This document shows positions 34,760 to 47,267 of a stretch of DNA of 64,000 nt, piece by piece. Both the position numbers and the translations under genes were made by a program. How positions within the stretch are numbered: the first letter of the stretch is position 1; the number at the start of each line of letters is the position of its first letter. Source of the DNA: UBA7672 sp041166025 (GTDB lineage Bacteria; Pseudomonadota; Alphaproteobacteria; Caulobacterales; Hyphomonadaceae); NCBI GenBank assembly GCA_041166025.1, contig JBEAMJ010000028.1, positions 186,001 through 250,000 on the forward strand, given 5' to 3'. The notes beneath the pieces are model-generated. The model was given only the letters and a program-made list of their open reading frames with translations. It had not been told where the DNA came from and did no database searches.

Positions 34760-36067
34760 ATGACCATCCTGAAGACCGGCCGCGCGGCGGCCGTCGGAGT
34801 CTTTATCGCGCTGCTGTGCGCCCCGGCAGCGCTTGCCGAGACCAACACTGGCGATACGGCCTGGATTCTCATGGCCACAGCGCTTGTGTTGATGATGACC
34901 TTGCCAGCGCTGGCGCTGTTCTACGGCGGCCTGGTGCAGACGAAGAACGTGTTGTCGGTGCTCAGCCAGTGCGTGGTGATCGCCTGCCTGATGTCGCTGC
35001 TGTGGTTCTTCCTCGGCTACTCCATCGCCTTCGGCGACGGAGGGCCGGCCAATGGTTTCTGGGGTGGTCTGGGCAAGGCGTTCCTCAACGGGGTCACGAG
35101 CGAAAGCGCGAGCGGCACGATCCCGGAGTCCGTGTTCTTCATGTTCCAGATGACCTTCGCGATCATCACGCCGGCGCTGATCGTCGGCGCCTATCCGGAA
35201 CGCGCCGGCTTTGCCTTCGTGCTGATCTTCTCGGCCGCCTGGATGCTGCTGGTCTATGCGCCTGTCTGCCACTGGGTGTGGGCGTCGGGTGGATGGCTCT
35301 ATGCGCAGGGCGTGCGCGACTTCGCCGGCGGCCTGGTCGTGCACGCGACGGCAGGATCCTCGGCGCTGGTGATCGCGGTGGTCGTCGGCAAACGCAAGCA
35401 CTTCCCTCAGGAGATGCGCCCGCCACATAGCCCGGTGCTCGTCATGATCGGCGCCGCCCTGCTCTGGGTCGGCTGGTATGGTTTCAATGCGGGATCGGCG
35501 CTGGGCGCAGGACATTCGGCGGGCAACGCCATGCTGGTGACCCATCTGTCCGCGTCCGCTGCAGCGCTAACCTGGATGGGGATCGAGTGGGTCCGCTTCG
35601 GTCGGCCGGGGCTCGTCGGCACGGTGACGGGGCTTATTGCAGGCCTTGCGACGATCACGCCGGCTGCCGGTTCTGTCGGCCCGCTCGGCGCCGTCATTAT
35701 CGGCGTGCTGGCTTCGCTCATCTGCTTCTACGCTGTGACGGTGATCCGCACGACGCTGAAGATCGATGACAGCCTGGATGTGTTCGCCGTTCACGGCGTC
35801 GGCGGGATTCTCGGCACGCTGATCCTCCCGGTGCTCGCGACGCTGGGCCCGCTCGCACCGGGCCTTGGCGAAGCCTCCCTCGCAGGGCAGACCTGGGTCC
35901 AGCTGCAGGGCGTGCTCGCTGTGATCGCATGGTCGGTGGCCGTCACCTTCGGCATCGCGAAGGTCGCCGGCTACCTGGTGCGCCCCCGCGCGACACCTGA
36001 AGCGGAAGTCGAAGGCCTCGACATGCACGTGCACGGCGAACGCGCCTGGCACGGCATGGGCGGCTAG
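34760..36067 (+). CDS. amtB: Ammonium transporter
   Basis: A 435-residue Amt/MEP/Rh channel with a cleavable signal peptide (residues 1-26, ending LAE) and eleven transmembrane helices. The pore twin histidines are in DFAGGLVVHATAGSSAL and DVFAVHGVGGILGTL; the family signatures FYGGLVQTKNVLSVL and GFNAGSALGAG are intact. It conducts NH3/NH4+ across the inner membrane. Unusually, no glnK gene is adjacent; the only PII gene in the window is the fusion at 22.5 kb. The C-terminal tail (GLDMHVHGERAWHGMGG) retains the PII-responsive form. Confidence 0.96.
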   Translation: MTILKTGRAAAVGVFIALLCAPAALAETNTGDTAWILMATALVLMMTLPALALFYGGLVQTKNVLSVLSQCVVIACLMSLLWFFLGYSIAFGDGGPANGFWGGLGKAFLNGVTSESASGTIPESVFFMFQMTFAIITPALIVGAYPERAGFAFVLIFSAAWMLLVYAPVCHWVWASGGWLYAQGVRDFAGGLVVHATAGSSALVIAVVVGKRKHFPQEMRPPHSPVLVMIGAALLWVGWYGFNAGSALGAGHSAGNAMLVTHLSASAAALTWMGIEWVRFGRPGLVGTVTGLIAGLATITPAAGSVGPLGAVIIGVLASLICFYAVTVIRTTLKIDDSLDVFAVHGVGGILGTLILPVLATLGPLAPGLGEASLAGQTWVQLQGVLAVIAWSVAVTFGIAKVAGYLVRPRATPEAEVEGLDMHVHGERAWHGMGG

Positions 36068-36076
36068 AGGGGCGCG

Positions 36077-37642
36077 TCAGTATCCCGCTGCGCCCTTGGC
36101 CCGCGATTGGCTCGGCCGCCTTGAGGCGCTCGGACCCAGGGCCAGGGTGCGGGCGTGGCCGACCCAGTCGTCGCGGCGGATGCGCCCGCGGAAATGCATC
36201 AGCTTGCTCTCGACCCAGTCGATCTCCTGCGGGCTCCATTCGGCGACCTGCCAGAAATAGTAGATGCCGAGATCGTGCAGCAGCGCGCGCAACATCGGGC
36301 CGACCCCGTCAATGGCTTCAAGATCATCCGGCGGCCCAAACGCGGGCTCGGAGAGCAGGTTGGCCTCGTCATTGGCCCGGCGGAAGGCGTTGATGGGATC
36401 TGACTCGCGATCCGGCCGCGCGGGCGCTGGCTGAGGCTCCGGCTGGCGCACGACATGTAGCGGTGGCGCGATGCGGGCGTCGGACCCGTCTGCACGCTGC
36501 ACCAGCGCATCGGCGCGGGAGCGCAGCATGTGATGCACAGCGGCGAGGCCGTATTCGATTGCAGTCAGCCGGTTTTCCATCGCAACCAGGTCGCGGCGAC
36601 TGTCGATGGAGCGCACCGCGCCAAGCACCGGGGAAAAATCCGGACCAGGCATGCTGCCGATGGCTTCCTCGATGCCGGCAAGGCGGCGGTCGATCGGCTT
36701 CAGGGCCTGCGCCTCACGCACTTCCGTCTGCAGGGTTGCGAGTGCGGCGTCGAGTGACGACAGACGATTGAAGAGTGGAGCGAGATCCTGTGGGGGCTTG
36801 TCAAGCGCAACCACAAAGGCTTCGAGATCGGCCAGGGATTTCTGCAACGGCTGCAGATTGGGCTGGGGAATACCTGCAATTGCGGTCTGCACCTCGCCGA
36901 GGCGCTGCTGGATCGGGGTCACGTCCGGAATGCGGATATTGGCGACCGCAGCATGAATTTCCGACAGGCGCTGTTGCACGGGCGCAAGGTCAGGCGAACG
37001 GATGCCTGCTATGGCCGACGAAATTGTCCCGAACTGCCGGGTCATCGCGTCGGCGTCTCTGCGCAGCTGCGTCTCCAGCCGCGCGCCAAACTCGCCGAGC
37101 TTGGGCTCGAGCGCGTTGACGGTGAGCCCAAGCGAGGCGAGCCCGGCATGCACGGGTCCAAGGTCGATGTCCTGCAGCTTGAGGTCTTTCAGCTGCATTT
37201 CGAGGCGCGCCAGCCGATCCTCAAGTCCAGGCCTCACCTGAGCAACCGCAGCGTCGACATCCGATACACGTGCGAGCACCGGGTCGAGCGAGAAGGCGGC
37301 AAGGCGGGCTTCCAATGCGTCAATACGGCGCTGGACCGGAGTAAGGTCGGTCTCCGGAAACCTGATTTCCGAGACGGCTCGCCGAATGCCCTGGAGCGTA
37401 TCATCGAAAGGTGCGAGATCGACCGGTTTCTGGCCTGCAAGCGCGGCAAGGACAGACGCGCCCTGCTTTGCAACATCCTCCCGCGTGGCAAGACTTTCCA
37501 CGCGATCGGCCTGGGCCAGGAGCCTTTCACGGCTGTCGGCAACAGACTCATAGCGGCGGCTGAGCCACCACCACATGAGCGCTGCGCCGAGCGCTGCTGC
37601 CAGCAGCATCAGGACGAAAATCTGGAGCAACAGGAACCACAT
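36077..37642 (-). CDS. Membrane-anchored coiled-coil repeat protein with C-terminal helix-hairpin-helix
   Basis: A 521-residue protein. One N-terminal transmembrane helix (residues 3-27) is followed by a long periodic region (about 70-340). There, units of roughly 28-40 residues begin with a P-D-L-x-P-V/I-Q-Q-R-L motif (for example PDLAPVQQRLSEI, PDVTPIQQRLGEV, PNLQPLQKSLADL), giving a segmented coiled coil. The C-terminus (about 425-500) has DDLEAIDGVGPMLRALLHDLGIYYFWQVAEWSPQEIDWVESKL, a helix-hairpin-helix domain shared with proteins appended to NADH dehydrogenase subunits. The partner OmpA-type gene lies 11 bases upstream on the same strand. The function is unknown; a spacer linking the membrane to a nucleic acid or protein is an inference. 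Confidence 0.7.
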   Translation of the reverse strand: MWFLLLQIFVLMLLAAALGAALMWWWLSRRYESVADSRERLLAQADRVESLATREDVAKQGASVLAALAGQKPVDLAPFDDTLQGIRRAVSEIRFPETDLTPVQRRIDALEARLAAFSLDPVLARVSDVDAAVAQVRPGLEDRLARLEMQLKDLKLQDIDLGPVHAGLASLGLTVNALEPKLGEFGARLETQLRRDADAMTRQFGTISSAIAGIRSPDLAPVQQRLSEIHAAVANIRIPDVTPIQQRLGEVQTAIAGIPQPNLQPLQKSLADLEAFVVALDKPPQDLAPLFNRLSSLDAALATLQTEVREAQALKPIDRRLAGIEEAIGSMPGPDFSPVLGAVRSIDSRRDLVAMENRLTAIEYGLAAVHHMLRSRADALVQRADGSDARIAPPLHVVRQPEPQPAPARPDRESDPINAFRRANDEANLLSEPAFGPPDDLEAIDGVGPMLRALLHDLGIYYFWQVAEWSPQEIDWVESKLMHFRGRIRRDDWVGHARTLALGPSASRRPSQSRAKGAAGY

Positions 37643-37653
37643 GGACTTGTCCG

Positions 37654-38490
37654 TCAGGCAGGTGATGAACGCAGGGTACGGATTTCGATACGGCGATTTT
37701 GCGCGCGGCCATTCTCGGTACGGTTGCTGGCGAGCGGACGTGTCGCTCCAAAGCCCTCTGCAACCAGCCGGTCCGCGCTCACCCCGCGCGCGATCAGGGC
37801 CGTGCGAACGGCCTCGGCTCGGCGGAGACTCAGCGCGGTGTTGGCGGCGGCGCGCCCGACATTGTCGGTGTGCCCTTCGATCTGCAATGAGCCGCGGCAG
37901 TTCCCAACCGCTGAGGCAATTGAATCAAGCAAGGCGCTGCTGCGTACGCCGATGCCGGCGCTGTTGGTCGCGAATTCGATACGCGCGGTGGCAAGAAGGC
38001 TGGCCATGGTCTGGTCGCAGGCTTCAGCCTCGGCTTGCGCGACGGCCGGCGGGGTCGCAGCGCCGGGTCGCTGAGGCGCTGTTGCGGGCGGGGCAAGCGG
38101 ATCCTCGACCCAGGTGAAATGACTGATGACCCAGGTTGCCGGCGCCGCCGGACCAAACAGTGTGTCGGCCCGAGCCTGCCGGACAACGCGCTCGGCCTCG
38201 GCGGCTGCCTCCCGCGAGGGTGGCCGGCCTTCAAGGACGACCCACTGACCAGACGCCGTTGCGGTGGCCCAGGTTGCGCCCGACTTCTGAAGCGCGGCGC
38301 GCGCGGTTGCCTCCGTCACCGCCTGCACCTCGCCAAACGCGAAAGGCGCGAGCGCGATGAACATGAGCGCCAGCAGCCCCGCCAGTGGAACGAGCCCGTA
38401 CGGCACGAACGGATAGCGGCTCGCCAACGCCTGTTTTGTGAGCGCCGGCACGCTGGCGTCTGGGCCGTCTGGCTGGGGCGGTCTGTCCAT
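37654..38490 (-). CDS. OmpA-family protein with BON-like domain
   Basis: A 278-residue protein with an N-terminal transmembrane helix (about residues 34-53), a BON-like strand-helix segment (ATASGQWVVLEGRPPSREAAAEAERVVRQ, about 75-105), and a C-terminal OmpA/MotB peptidoglycan-binding domain (IEFATNSAGIG, LQIEGHTDNVGRAAANTALSLRRAEAVRTALIARGV, GFGATRPLASN, NRRIEI). The Asp in GHTDN and the Arg in NRRIEI are the diaminopimelate-binding pair. It probably links the inner membrane to the cell wall. It is the first gene of a pair with the coiled-coil protein, with an 11-base gap. Confidence 0.85.
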   Translation of the reverse strand: MDRPPQPDGPDASVPALTKQALASRYPFVPYGLVPLAGLLALMFIALAPFAFGEVQAVTEATARAALQKSGATWATATASGQWVVLEGRPPSREAAAEAERVVRQARADTLFGPAAPATWVISHFTWVEDPLAPPATAPQRPGAATPPAVAQAEAEACDQTMASLLATARIEFATNSAGIGVRSSALLDSIASAVGNCRGSLQIEGHTDNVGRAAANTALSLRRAEAVRTALIARGVSADRLVAEGFGATRPLASNRTENGRAQNRRIEIRTLRSSPA

Positions 38491-38752
38491 TGGCCGTCCT
38501 GTGCGGCCCTTCTGGCCGGCAACCCTTTATGCCGCACTCTGGCTGGAAAGCCGATGGCCGTCTCTTCCGGCGCGAATTGGCAGGATTAACGTCACAAAGG
38601 CGAGATTTGCGCCCAAAACCGCGCTTGCCGCGCTTTCGGGCCTCCCCTATAAGCCCCGCTTCCCGAAAGGCGGCGATTGGCGCTGCCTGTGTAGCCAGGG
38701 TGTCAGCCGCTCCTTTGCGGAGGCCGGACGCCAGGGCGAAACGGAGAGACAC

Positions 38753-39463
38753 ATGGCAAAGCCTGAAATCGTTCTCAATGTCGACGTGCGCGAGCGCACG
38801 GGCCGCGGCGGCGCGCGTGAAGTCCGCCGGACCGGCCGCGTTCCCGCCGTGCTCTATGGTGGCGATCGCGCGCCCGTGCCGATCTCCATCGACAAGAAAA
38901 CCATCAACTCTGCGCTCAAGTCGGGCAAGTTCCTCGCCCACACCGTGACGCTCGAATACAAGGGCGAGCGCCAGCTCGTCTTCGCTCAGGACATCCAGTT
39001 CCATCCGGTAACCGACGAGCCGACCCATCTTGATCTCTATCGCGTCGAGCCGGGCCAGATCATCCGCGTCGCGGTTCCCGTGCACGTTACCGGCCAGGGC
39101 GTTTCGCCCGGCATCAAGCGAGGCGGCGCGATGAACATCGTGCGCCACGAAGTCTGGCTCTACGCGCCCGCCGATGCGATCCCGGAGCACCTCGAGGCGG
39201 ACGTGTCGTCGATGGACATTGGCGATGCACTCAAGATCTCGGCGATCAAGCTGCCTGAAGGCGTGCGTCCGACCATCGCCGACCGCGACTTCACGATCAT
39301 CACCATCGCCGGCCGCAAGGCGAAGGACGATGTGGTTGACGCGAAGCCCACAGCCGCCGCTGACGCCGCCGCTCCCGCCGCTGGCGCTGCTCCGGCTGCC
39401 GCCGCTCCAGCTGCGGGTGCAAAAGCCGCTGCTCCGGCCAAGGCCGCACCGGCCAAGAAGTAA
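38753..39463 (+). CDS. rplY: 50S ribosomal protein L25/general stress protein Ctc
   Basis: A 236-residue L25 of the long Ctc type. The N-terminal 5S-rRNA-binding domain (RERTGRGGAREVRRTGRVPAVLYGG) is followed by the TL5-like C-terminal domain (IRVAVPVHVTGQGVSPGIKRGG, PEHLEADVSSMDIGDALKISAIKLPEGV) and an Ala/Pro/Lys-rich tail. The ATG at 38753 follows a GGAGAGA site. It precedes pth, a very common gene order. The open frame to 38438 upstream is antisense to the OmpA gene and not real. Confidence 0.95.
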   Translation: MAKPEIVLNVDVRERTGRGGAREVRRTGRVPAVLYGGDRAPVPISIDKKTINSALKSGKFLAHTVTLEYKGERQLVFAQDIQFHPVTDEPTHLDLYRVEPGQIIRVAVPVHVTGQGVSPGIKRGGAMNIVRHEVWLYAPADAIPEHLEADVSSMDIGDALKISAIKLPEGVRPTIADRDFTIITIAGRKAKDDVVDAKPTAAADAAAPAAGAAPAAAAPAAGAKAAAPAKAAPAKK

Positions 39464-39472
39464 GGATGTAGG

Positions 39473-39498
39473 GCCGGCGCATCTCCCGATGCGCCGGC
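39473..39498 (+). terminator. Strong hairpin between rplY and pth
   Basis: A perfect 11-base-pair stem GCCGGCGCATC / GATGCGCCGGC with a four-base loop, nine bases after the rplY stop and followed by GCATTCTTC. The weak T tract suggests partial termination or RNA protection between rplY and pth. Confidence 0.55.
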
Positions 39499-39519
39499 GC
39501 ATTCTTCAGGACGGCTCTG

Positions 39520-40149
39520 ATGCTGCTCATCGTGGGCCTTGGAAATCCTGGCGCGAAATACGCCGGCAACCGTCACAACATCGGCTTCATGGCTGTGGAT
39601 CGCTTTGCGACGAAGCACGGCTTCGGGCCCTGGCGGGCGCGCTTTCAGGGCGAGGTCGCCGAAGGCGCGCTGACGGCGGACAATGGCACGAAGGTCAAGG
39701 CCCTGTTGCTCAAGCCGCAGACCTTCATGAACAATTCCGGTCACTCCGTCGGCGAGGCGATGCGCTTCCACAAGATCACGCCGGCCAACACCGTGGTGTT
39801 CTATGACGAGATCGATCTTGCTCCGGGTCGATTCCGCATGAAAACCGCAGGAGGCGCGGCCGGCCACAACGGGATCCGCTCGATCATCGCGCAGGCGGAC
39901 CCCAATGTGCGCCGGGCCCGCATGGGCGTTGGGCACCCCGGCGTGAAGGAACTGGTGCACGCGCATGTACTCTCGGACTTCGCCAAAGCCGAGATGCCGT
40001 GGGTCAACGCACTCATCGACGCCTGCGCCGAGGCGCTGCCACTTCTGCTCGCCAACAATGACGACAAGTACCAGACCGAAGTGATGCGGCTTGCACCTGC
40101 GCCGAAGGCAGACCCACGCAAGCCTCCTGCCGACAAGGAAAAAGACTGA
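39520..40149 (+). CDS. pth: Peptidyl-tRNA hydrolase
   Basis: A 209-residue enzyme that frees tRNA from peptidyl-tRNA released by stalled ribosomes. Motifs: LIVGLGNPGAKYAGNRHNIGF (catalytic His about residue 19), LLLKPQTFMNNSG, FYDEIDLAPGRFRMKTAGGAAGHNGIRSI. The C-terminal tail is Pro/Lys/Asp-rich. The stop codon overlaps the ychF start by one base (TGATG). Confidence 0.96.
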   Translation: MLLIVGLGNPGAKYAGNRHNIGFMAVDRFATKHGFGPWRARFQGEVAEGALTADNGTKVKALLLKPQTFMNNSGHSVGEAMRFHKITPANTVVFYDEIDLAPGRFRMKTAGGAAGHNGIRSIIAQADPNVRRARMGVGHPGVKELVHAHVLSDFAKAEMPWVNALIDACAEALPLLLANNDDKYQTEVMRLAPAPKADPRKPPADKEKD

Positions 40150-41246
40150 TGGGCTTCAAGGCCGGTATCGTTGGGCTGCCGAATGTCGGCAAGTCGACCC
40201 TGTTCAACGCCCTGACCCGCACGGCCGCGGCGCAGGCGGCGAACTATCCGTTCTGCACGATCGAGCCCAATGTCGGCGACGTTGCGATGCCGGAGCCGCG
40301 CCTCGACGTGCTGGCCAAGATCGCCGGATCGAAGGAGATCATCCCGACCCGCATGAATTTTGTCGATATCGCGGGCCTGGTCAAAGGCGCAAGCAAGGGC
40401 GAAGGCCTCGGCAACCAGTTCCTCGCGACAATCCGGGAAGTGGATGCTGTCGCGTATGTGCTGCGATGCTTCGAAGATGATGACATCACGCACGTCTCCG
40501 GTCGGATCGATCCGCTTGCGGATTTCGAAGTTGTCGAGACCGAGCTGATGCTGGCCGACATGGAGTCGCTGGAGAAGCGCAAGCAGAATGTCGAGAAAAA
40601 GGCCAAGGGGGGCGACAAGGAAGCGATCCAGACTCTCGCGCTGATCGGCAAGGCGCTCGAACAGCTCAACGCCGGCAAGCCTGCGCGCCGCGCTACGATC
40701 GCGCCTGAGGATGTAAAGGCCTGGAAGATGCTTCAGCTTCTGACATCAAAGCCGGTATTCTACATCTGCAATGTCGATGAAGGCTCCGCCGGAACCGGCA
40801 ACAAGTTCTCTGACGCCGTTGTGGCGCATGCAAAGGCCGAAGGTTCGGCCGCTGTTGTGATCTCGGCGAAGATCGAAAGCGAAGTCGCAGTGCTGTCCGA
40901 CGAGGAGCAGAAGGAGTTCCTGGAGAGTCTTGGGCTCGAGGAACCGGGTCTCAACCGCGTGATCCGCGCAGGGTACGAACTCCTCGGCCTGCAGACCTAC
41001 TTCACTGTCGGCCCGAAAGAGGCGCGCGCCTGGACGATCAGGAAAGGCACGACTGCGCCGCAGGCCGCCGGCGTCATCCATGGCGACTTCGAGAAGGGCT
41101 TCATCAAGGCCGAGACGATCGCCTACGCCGACTTCGTGAAGTACAACGGCGAACAGGGTGCCAAGGAAGCGGGCAAAGCCCGACAGGAAGGCAAGGACTA
41201 CATCGTCCAGGACGGCGATGTCATGCACTTCCGGTTCAACGTGTAG
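40149..41246 (+). CDS. ychF: Redox-regulated ATPase YchF
   Basis: A 365-residue Obg-related P-loop protein: GIVGLPNVGKSTLFNALT (P-loop), FVDIAGLVKGASKGEGLGNQFLA (G3), and a C-terminal TGS domain (TYFTVGPKEARAWTIRKGTTAPQAAGVIHGDFEKGFI). The G4 motif NxxE-type specificity (FYICNVDE) favours ATP over GTP. YchF associates with ribosomes and modulates stress responses. The start overlaps pth by one base, so translation is coupled. Confidence 0.96.
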   Translation: MGFKAGIVGLPNVGKSTLFNALTRTAAAQAANYPFCTIEPNVGDVAMPEPRLDVLAKIAGSKEIIPTRMNFVDIAGLVKGASKGEGLGNQFLATIREVDAVAYVLRCFEDDDITHVSGRIDPLADFEVVETELMLADMESLEKRKQNVEKKAKGGDKEAIQTLALIGKALEQLNAGKPARRATIAPEDVKAWKMLQLLTSKPVFYICNVDEGSAGTGNKFSDAVVAHAKAEGSAAVVISAKIESEVAVLSDEEQKEFLESLGLEEPGLNRVIRAGYELLGLQTYFTVGPKEARAWTIRKGTTAPQAAGVIHGDFEKGFIKAETIAYADFVKYNGEQGAKEAGKARQEGKDYIVQDGDVMHFRFNV

Positions 41247-41252
41247 CCGCTC

Positions 41253-44486
<3,234 letters not shown>

Positions 44487-44643
44487 GAAACCCCTCCGGC
44501 ACCGGGCCGAACCATAGACCTGCCCCGCGATGAGACGAAAGGGGGCTCGCACCCTCAAATTTTGATGCCCCGCGCATGGCCGCGCCCTACCCAGCCGGAC
44601 GGAACATCGCTACACCCGCCCGACCGAATGCGAGCTCCAGCCC

Positions 44644-45939
44644 TTGTCTGACGCCTCCTCCCCGTTGGCGACATCGCCGACCGTACGCCGCCTTGCGCTG
44701 CCTGAGTTCGTCGCCATGACGGCGATGCTCATGGCGCTCAATGCGCTGGCGATCGACATCATGCTGCCGGCCCTGCCGCAGATGGCCGCATCCTTCGGCC
44801 TCACGCCGGCTCTTGCTCATCCCATCCAGTGCCCGGTGCCGCTTGATCCGAACACGAACGATCAGCAGTTGATCATTGTGGCCTACATGCTGGGCTTTGG
44901 CGTGTCGCAGCTAGTCTACGGGCCGCTGACCGACCGCTATGGCAGGCGCAGCGTGCTGTTCGTGTCGCTGCTCTGCTACAGCATCGCCGCGATCCTCTGC
45001 ATCTATGCGCCGACCTTCGAGCTGCTGATCGCGGCGCGCGCCTTTATGGGCGCCAGCGCCGGCGGGAGCCGCGTGATCGCCGTCTCGGCCGCGCGTGATC
45101 TCTATGTCGGCCGGCAGATGGCAAAGGTGATGTCGCTGGTGATGATCGTATTCATGGTGGCGCCAATCGTCGCGCCGTTCATCGGACAGATGATGCTGAA
45201 CGCCGGCATGTCGTGGCACGGAATATTCTGGGGGCTGGCCGGCTTCGGGCTTGTCATGTTCGGCTGGGTGCTGGTCCGCCTGCCAGAAACGCTACCGCGC
45301 GAGCGCCGCGTGCCGTTCAACCCTCGCTCCATGCTGCGCAGTTACTGGCACGTGATCCGAACGCGCGAGGCGCTGGGTTATACGATCGCGTCGGGTTTCC
45401 TGTTCGGCGCGCTGATGAGTTACATCTCATCCTCCGAGCAGCTCTTTCACAACGTCTACCCAACAGGTGACCAGTTCCCGCTCTGGTTCGCCGGCGCGGC
45501 TATCGCGATGACCGCCTCCAACCTCATCAACTCCCGCATTGTCGAACGGCTCGGCATGCGGAAGATCTCACATACCGCCCTGATCGCGTTTGTTGTCGTC
45601 AGCGCCGTGCACGCGGCCTTCGCCCTCGCTGGGCCGGTCGACTTCGCGATCTTCTACGGGTTGCTGCTAGCCGCCTTCCTCTGCATCGGCTTCCAGGGCC
45701 CCAACTACAATGCCATCGCCATGGAACGCCTCGGCGCGATCGCCGGGGCAGGCGCTGCGCTGATCGGCTTTGCATCGTCCTTCGTCTCCGCCTCGATCGG
45801 CGGGCTGATTGCGCGCCAGTTCGACTGCACGATCACGCCCATTTTCGTGGGCCATTTCCTGCTTGGCGGGCTCGCCCTTTTCGTGATCTTCCTCACGGAG
45901 CGGGGCCGGCTCATGCAGTCCCACGCGCCCGGAGCCTGA
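44644..45939 (+). CDS. Bcr/CflA-type MFS multidrug transporter
   Basis: A 431-residue, twelve-helix major facilitator of the Bcr/CflA drug-resistance group. The signature in the loop between helices 2 and 3 is YGPLTDRYGRRSVL, and R-A-F-M-G-A-S-A-G-G-S-R is in helix 4. A longer than usual loop between helices 1 and 2 (about residues 55-75, with HPIQCPVPLDPN) carries a Cys. The TTG start lacks a strong ribosome site. It would export a small hydrophobic compound with proton uptake. Confidence 0.88.
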   Translation: MSDASSPLATSPTVRRLALPEFVAMTAMLMALNALAIDIMLPALPQMAASFGLTPALAHPIQCPVPLDPNTNDQQLIIVAYMLGFGVSQLVYGPLTDRYGRRSVLFVSLLCYSIAAILCIYAPTFELLIAARAFMGASAGGSRVIAVSAARDLYVGRQMAKVMSLVMIVFMVAPIVAPFIGQMMLNAGMSWHGIFWGLAGFGLVMFGWVLVRLPETLPRERRVPFNPRSMLRSYWHVIRTREALGYTIASGFLFGALMSYISSSEQLFHNVYPTGDQFPLWFAGAAIAMTASNLINSRIVERLGMRKISHTALIAFVVVSAVHAAFALAGPVDFAIFYGLLLAAFLCIGFQGPNYNAIAMERLGAIAGAGAALIGFASSFVSASIGGLIARQFDCTITPIFVGHFLLGGLALFVIFLTERGRLMQSHAPGA

Positions 45940-45963
45940 CCCTCCTTTCACGGCTGACATCCC

Positions 45964-46629
45964 ATGATCACCGTCCATCACCTGAACAATTCGCGATCCC
46001 AGCGCGTGCTGTGGCTGCTCGAGGAACTTGGCGCGATCTACGAGGTCAGGCGCTACGAGCGTGATGCGAAGACAATGATGGCGCCGCGCGCCTTGAAGGA
46101 CATTCATCCCCTCGGCAAGTCGCCGGTGATCACCGAAAATGGCACGACGATCGCCGAGACCGGCGCGATCATCGACTACCTTCTGGAGACCCATGGCGAC
46201 GGCCGTTTCATTCCGAAGGCGGGAACGCCCGAGCGCCTGCGTTACACCTACTGGATGCACTACGCCGAAGGGTCAGCGATGACGCCCCTTCTGCTCAAGC
46301 TGGTGTTCAACGGCATTGCAGCGAATGCTCCAGGCCTGATGCGCGGTCTTGTGAAAGCCGTGATGCAGGCTGCCGAGCAGCGCGTCGCCGATCCTCAGAT
46401 CGCACTGCACGTGAACTATTGGGACAAGGAGCTGTCCAAGTCGCGCTGGTTCGCCGGTGAGGAATTCTCGGCGGCCGACATCATGATGAGCTTTCCACTC
46501 GAAGCCGCCGCCTCGCGGGCTGGCGCGCGCTCACGGCCTATGATCGCCAGCTTCCTAGACCGGATCCATTCGCGGCCTGCCTATGTTACTGCGCTCAAGA
46601 AGGGCGGTCCCTACGCCTACGCGAGCTGA
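45964..46629 (+). CDS. Glutathione S-transferase family protein
   Basis: A 221-residue GST: a thioredoxin-like N-terminal domain (ITVHHLNNSRSQRVLWLLEELG; the catalytic Ser is in N-S-R-S), the cis-Pro region KSPVITENGTTIAETGAIIDYLLE, and a helical C-terminal domain (SRWFAGEEFSAADIMMSFPLEA). It conjugates glutathione to electrophiles or uses it as a reductant. It lies 24 bases after the MFS gene and three bases before the LysE gene, suggesting a detoxification or export operon. Confidence 0.9.
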   Translation: MITVHHLNNSRSQRVLWLLEELGAIYEVRRYERDAKTMMAPRALKDIHPLGKSPVITENGTTIAETGAIIDYLLETHGDGRFIPKAGTPERLRYTYWMHYAEGSAMTPLLLKLVFNGIAANAPGLMRGLVKAVMQAAEQRVADPQIALHVNYWDKELSKSRWFAGEEFSAADIMMSFPLEAAASRAGARSRPMIASFLDRIHSRPAYVTALKKGGPYAYAS

Positions 46630-46632
46630 GGC

Positions 46633-47238
46633 GTGACCGCCAGCTTCGTCGAGTTCTTGATTGCATCCGTCGTGATGGAGATCACGCCGGGTCCCAATAT
46701 GACCTGGCTCGCTCTCTTGGCCGCGCGTGAGGGTCGCAGCGCCGGGCTGATGGCCGTGGCCGGCATCGCAACAGGTCTCGCGCTGCTGGCGCTCGTCGCT
46801 GCATCAGGGGCGGCGACACTGATGGCGGCATGGCCGCCGCTCTACGAGGCGCTGCGCTGGGGCGGAGTGGCCTTTCTTCTCTACCTCGCCTGGGAAGCCT
46901 GGGTCGACGAACGAAAAGTCGGCCCAGCAATCAAGCATGGCCGGCATTTCCAGCGCGGCGTCATCGTCAACCTGCTCAACCCGAAGGCCGCAGCCGTGTT
47001 CGTCGTGATGATCCCCGGGTTTGCCGGCCCCGGCGCATCCATCTTCGCGCTAGTCGCGATGACCGCATCCTATCTTGCCATCGCCACAGGCGCGCATCTT
47101 CTCATCGTCGCGTTCGCAGGATCGTTCGAGCGGGCGCTGGCAGACCCCGGACGCGAGGTGATCGTGCGCCGCATCTTCGCTCTGGCACTCGCAGGCGTTG
47201 CGCTGTGGTTCGCCCTCAGCAGCGCACGGCCGGATTGA
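46633..47238 (+). CDS. LysE/RhtB family amino-acid exporter
   Basis: A 201-residue, six-helix exporter: VVMEITPGPNMTWLALLAAREGRSAGLMAVAGIATG at the start (the PGPN motif), then a middle RWGGVAFLLYLAWEAWVDERK and NLLNPKAAAVFVVMIPGF. It exports amino acids or related metabolites. The GTG start at 46633 follows the GST stop by three bases. It is the last gene before the RNA-rich region. Confidence 0.88.
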   Translation: MTASFVEFLIASVVMEITPGPNMTWLALLAAREGRSAGLMAVAGIATGLALLALVAASGAATLMAAWPPLYEALRWGGVAFLLYLAWEAWVDERKVGPAIKHGRHFQRGVIVNLLNPKAAAVFVVMIPGFAGPGASIFALVAMTASYLAIATGAHLLIVAFAGSFERALADPGREVIVRRIFALALAGVALWFALSSARPD

Positions 47239-47267
47239 GCATTCCTGAAAAACCTCCGCAAACTGCC

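Noticed and set aside
34576..35430. A 284-codon frame overlapping the start of amtB in another frame
   Set aside because: amtB has a clear signal peptide, start and pore motifs. The other frame yields Arg-rich sequence without domains.
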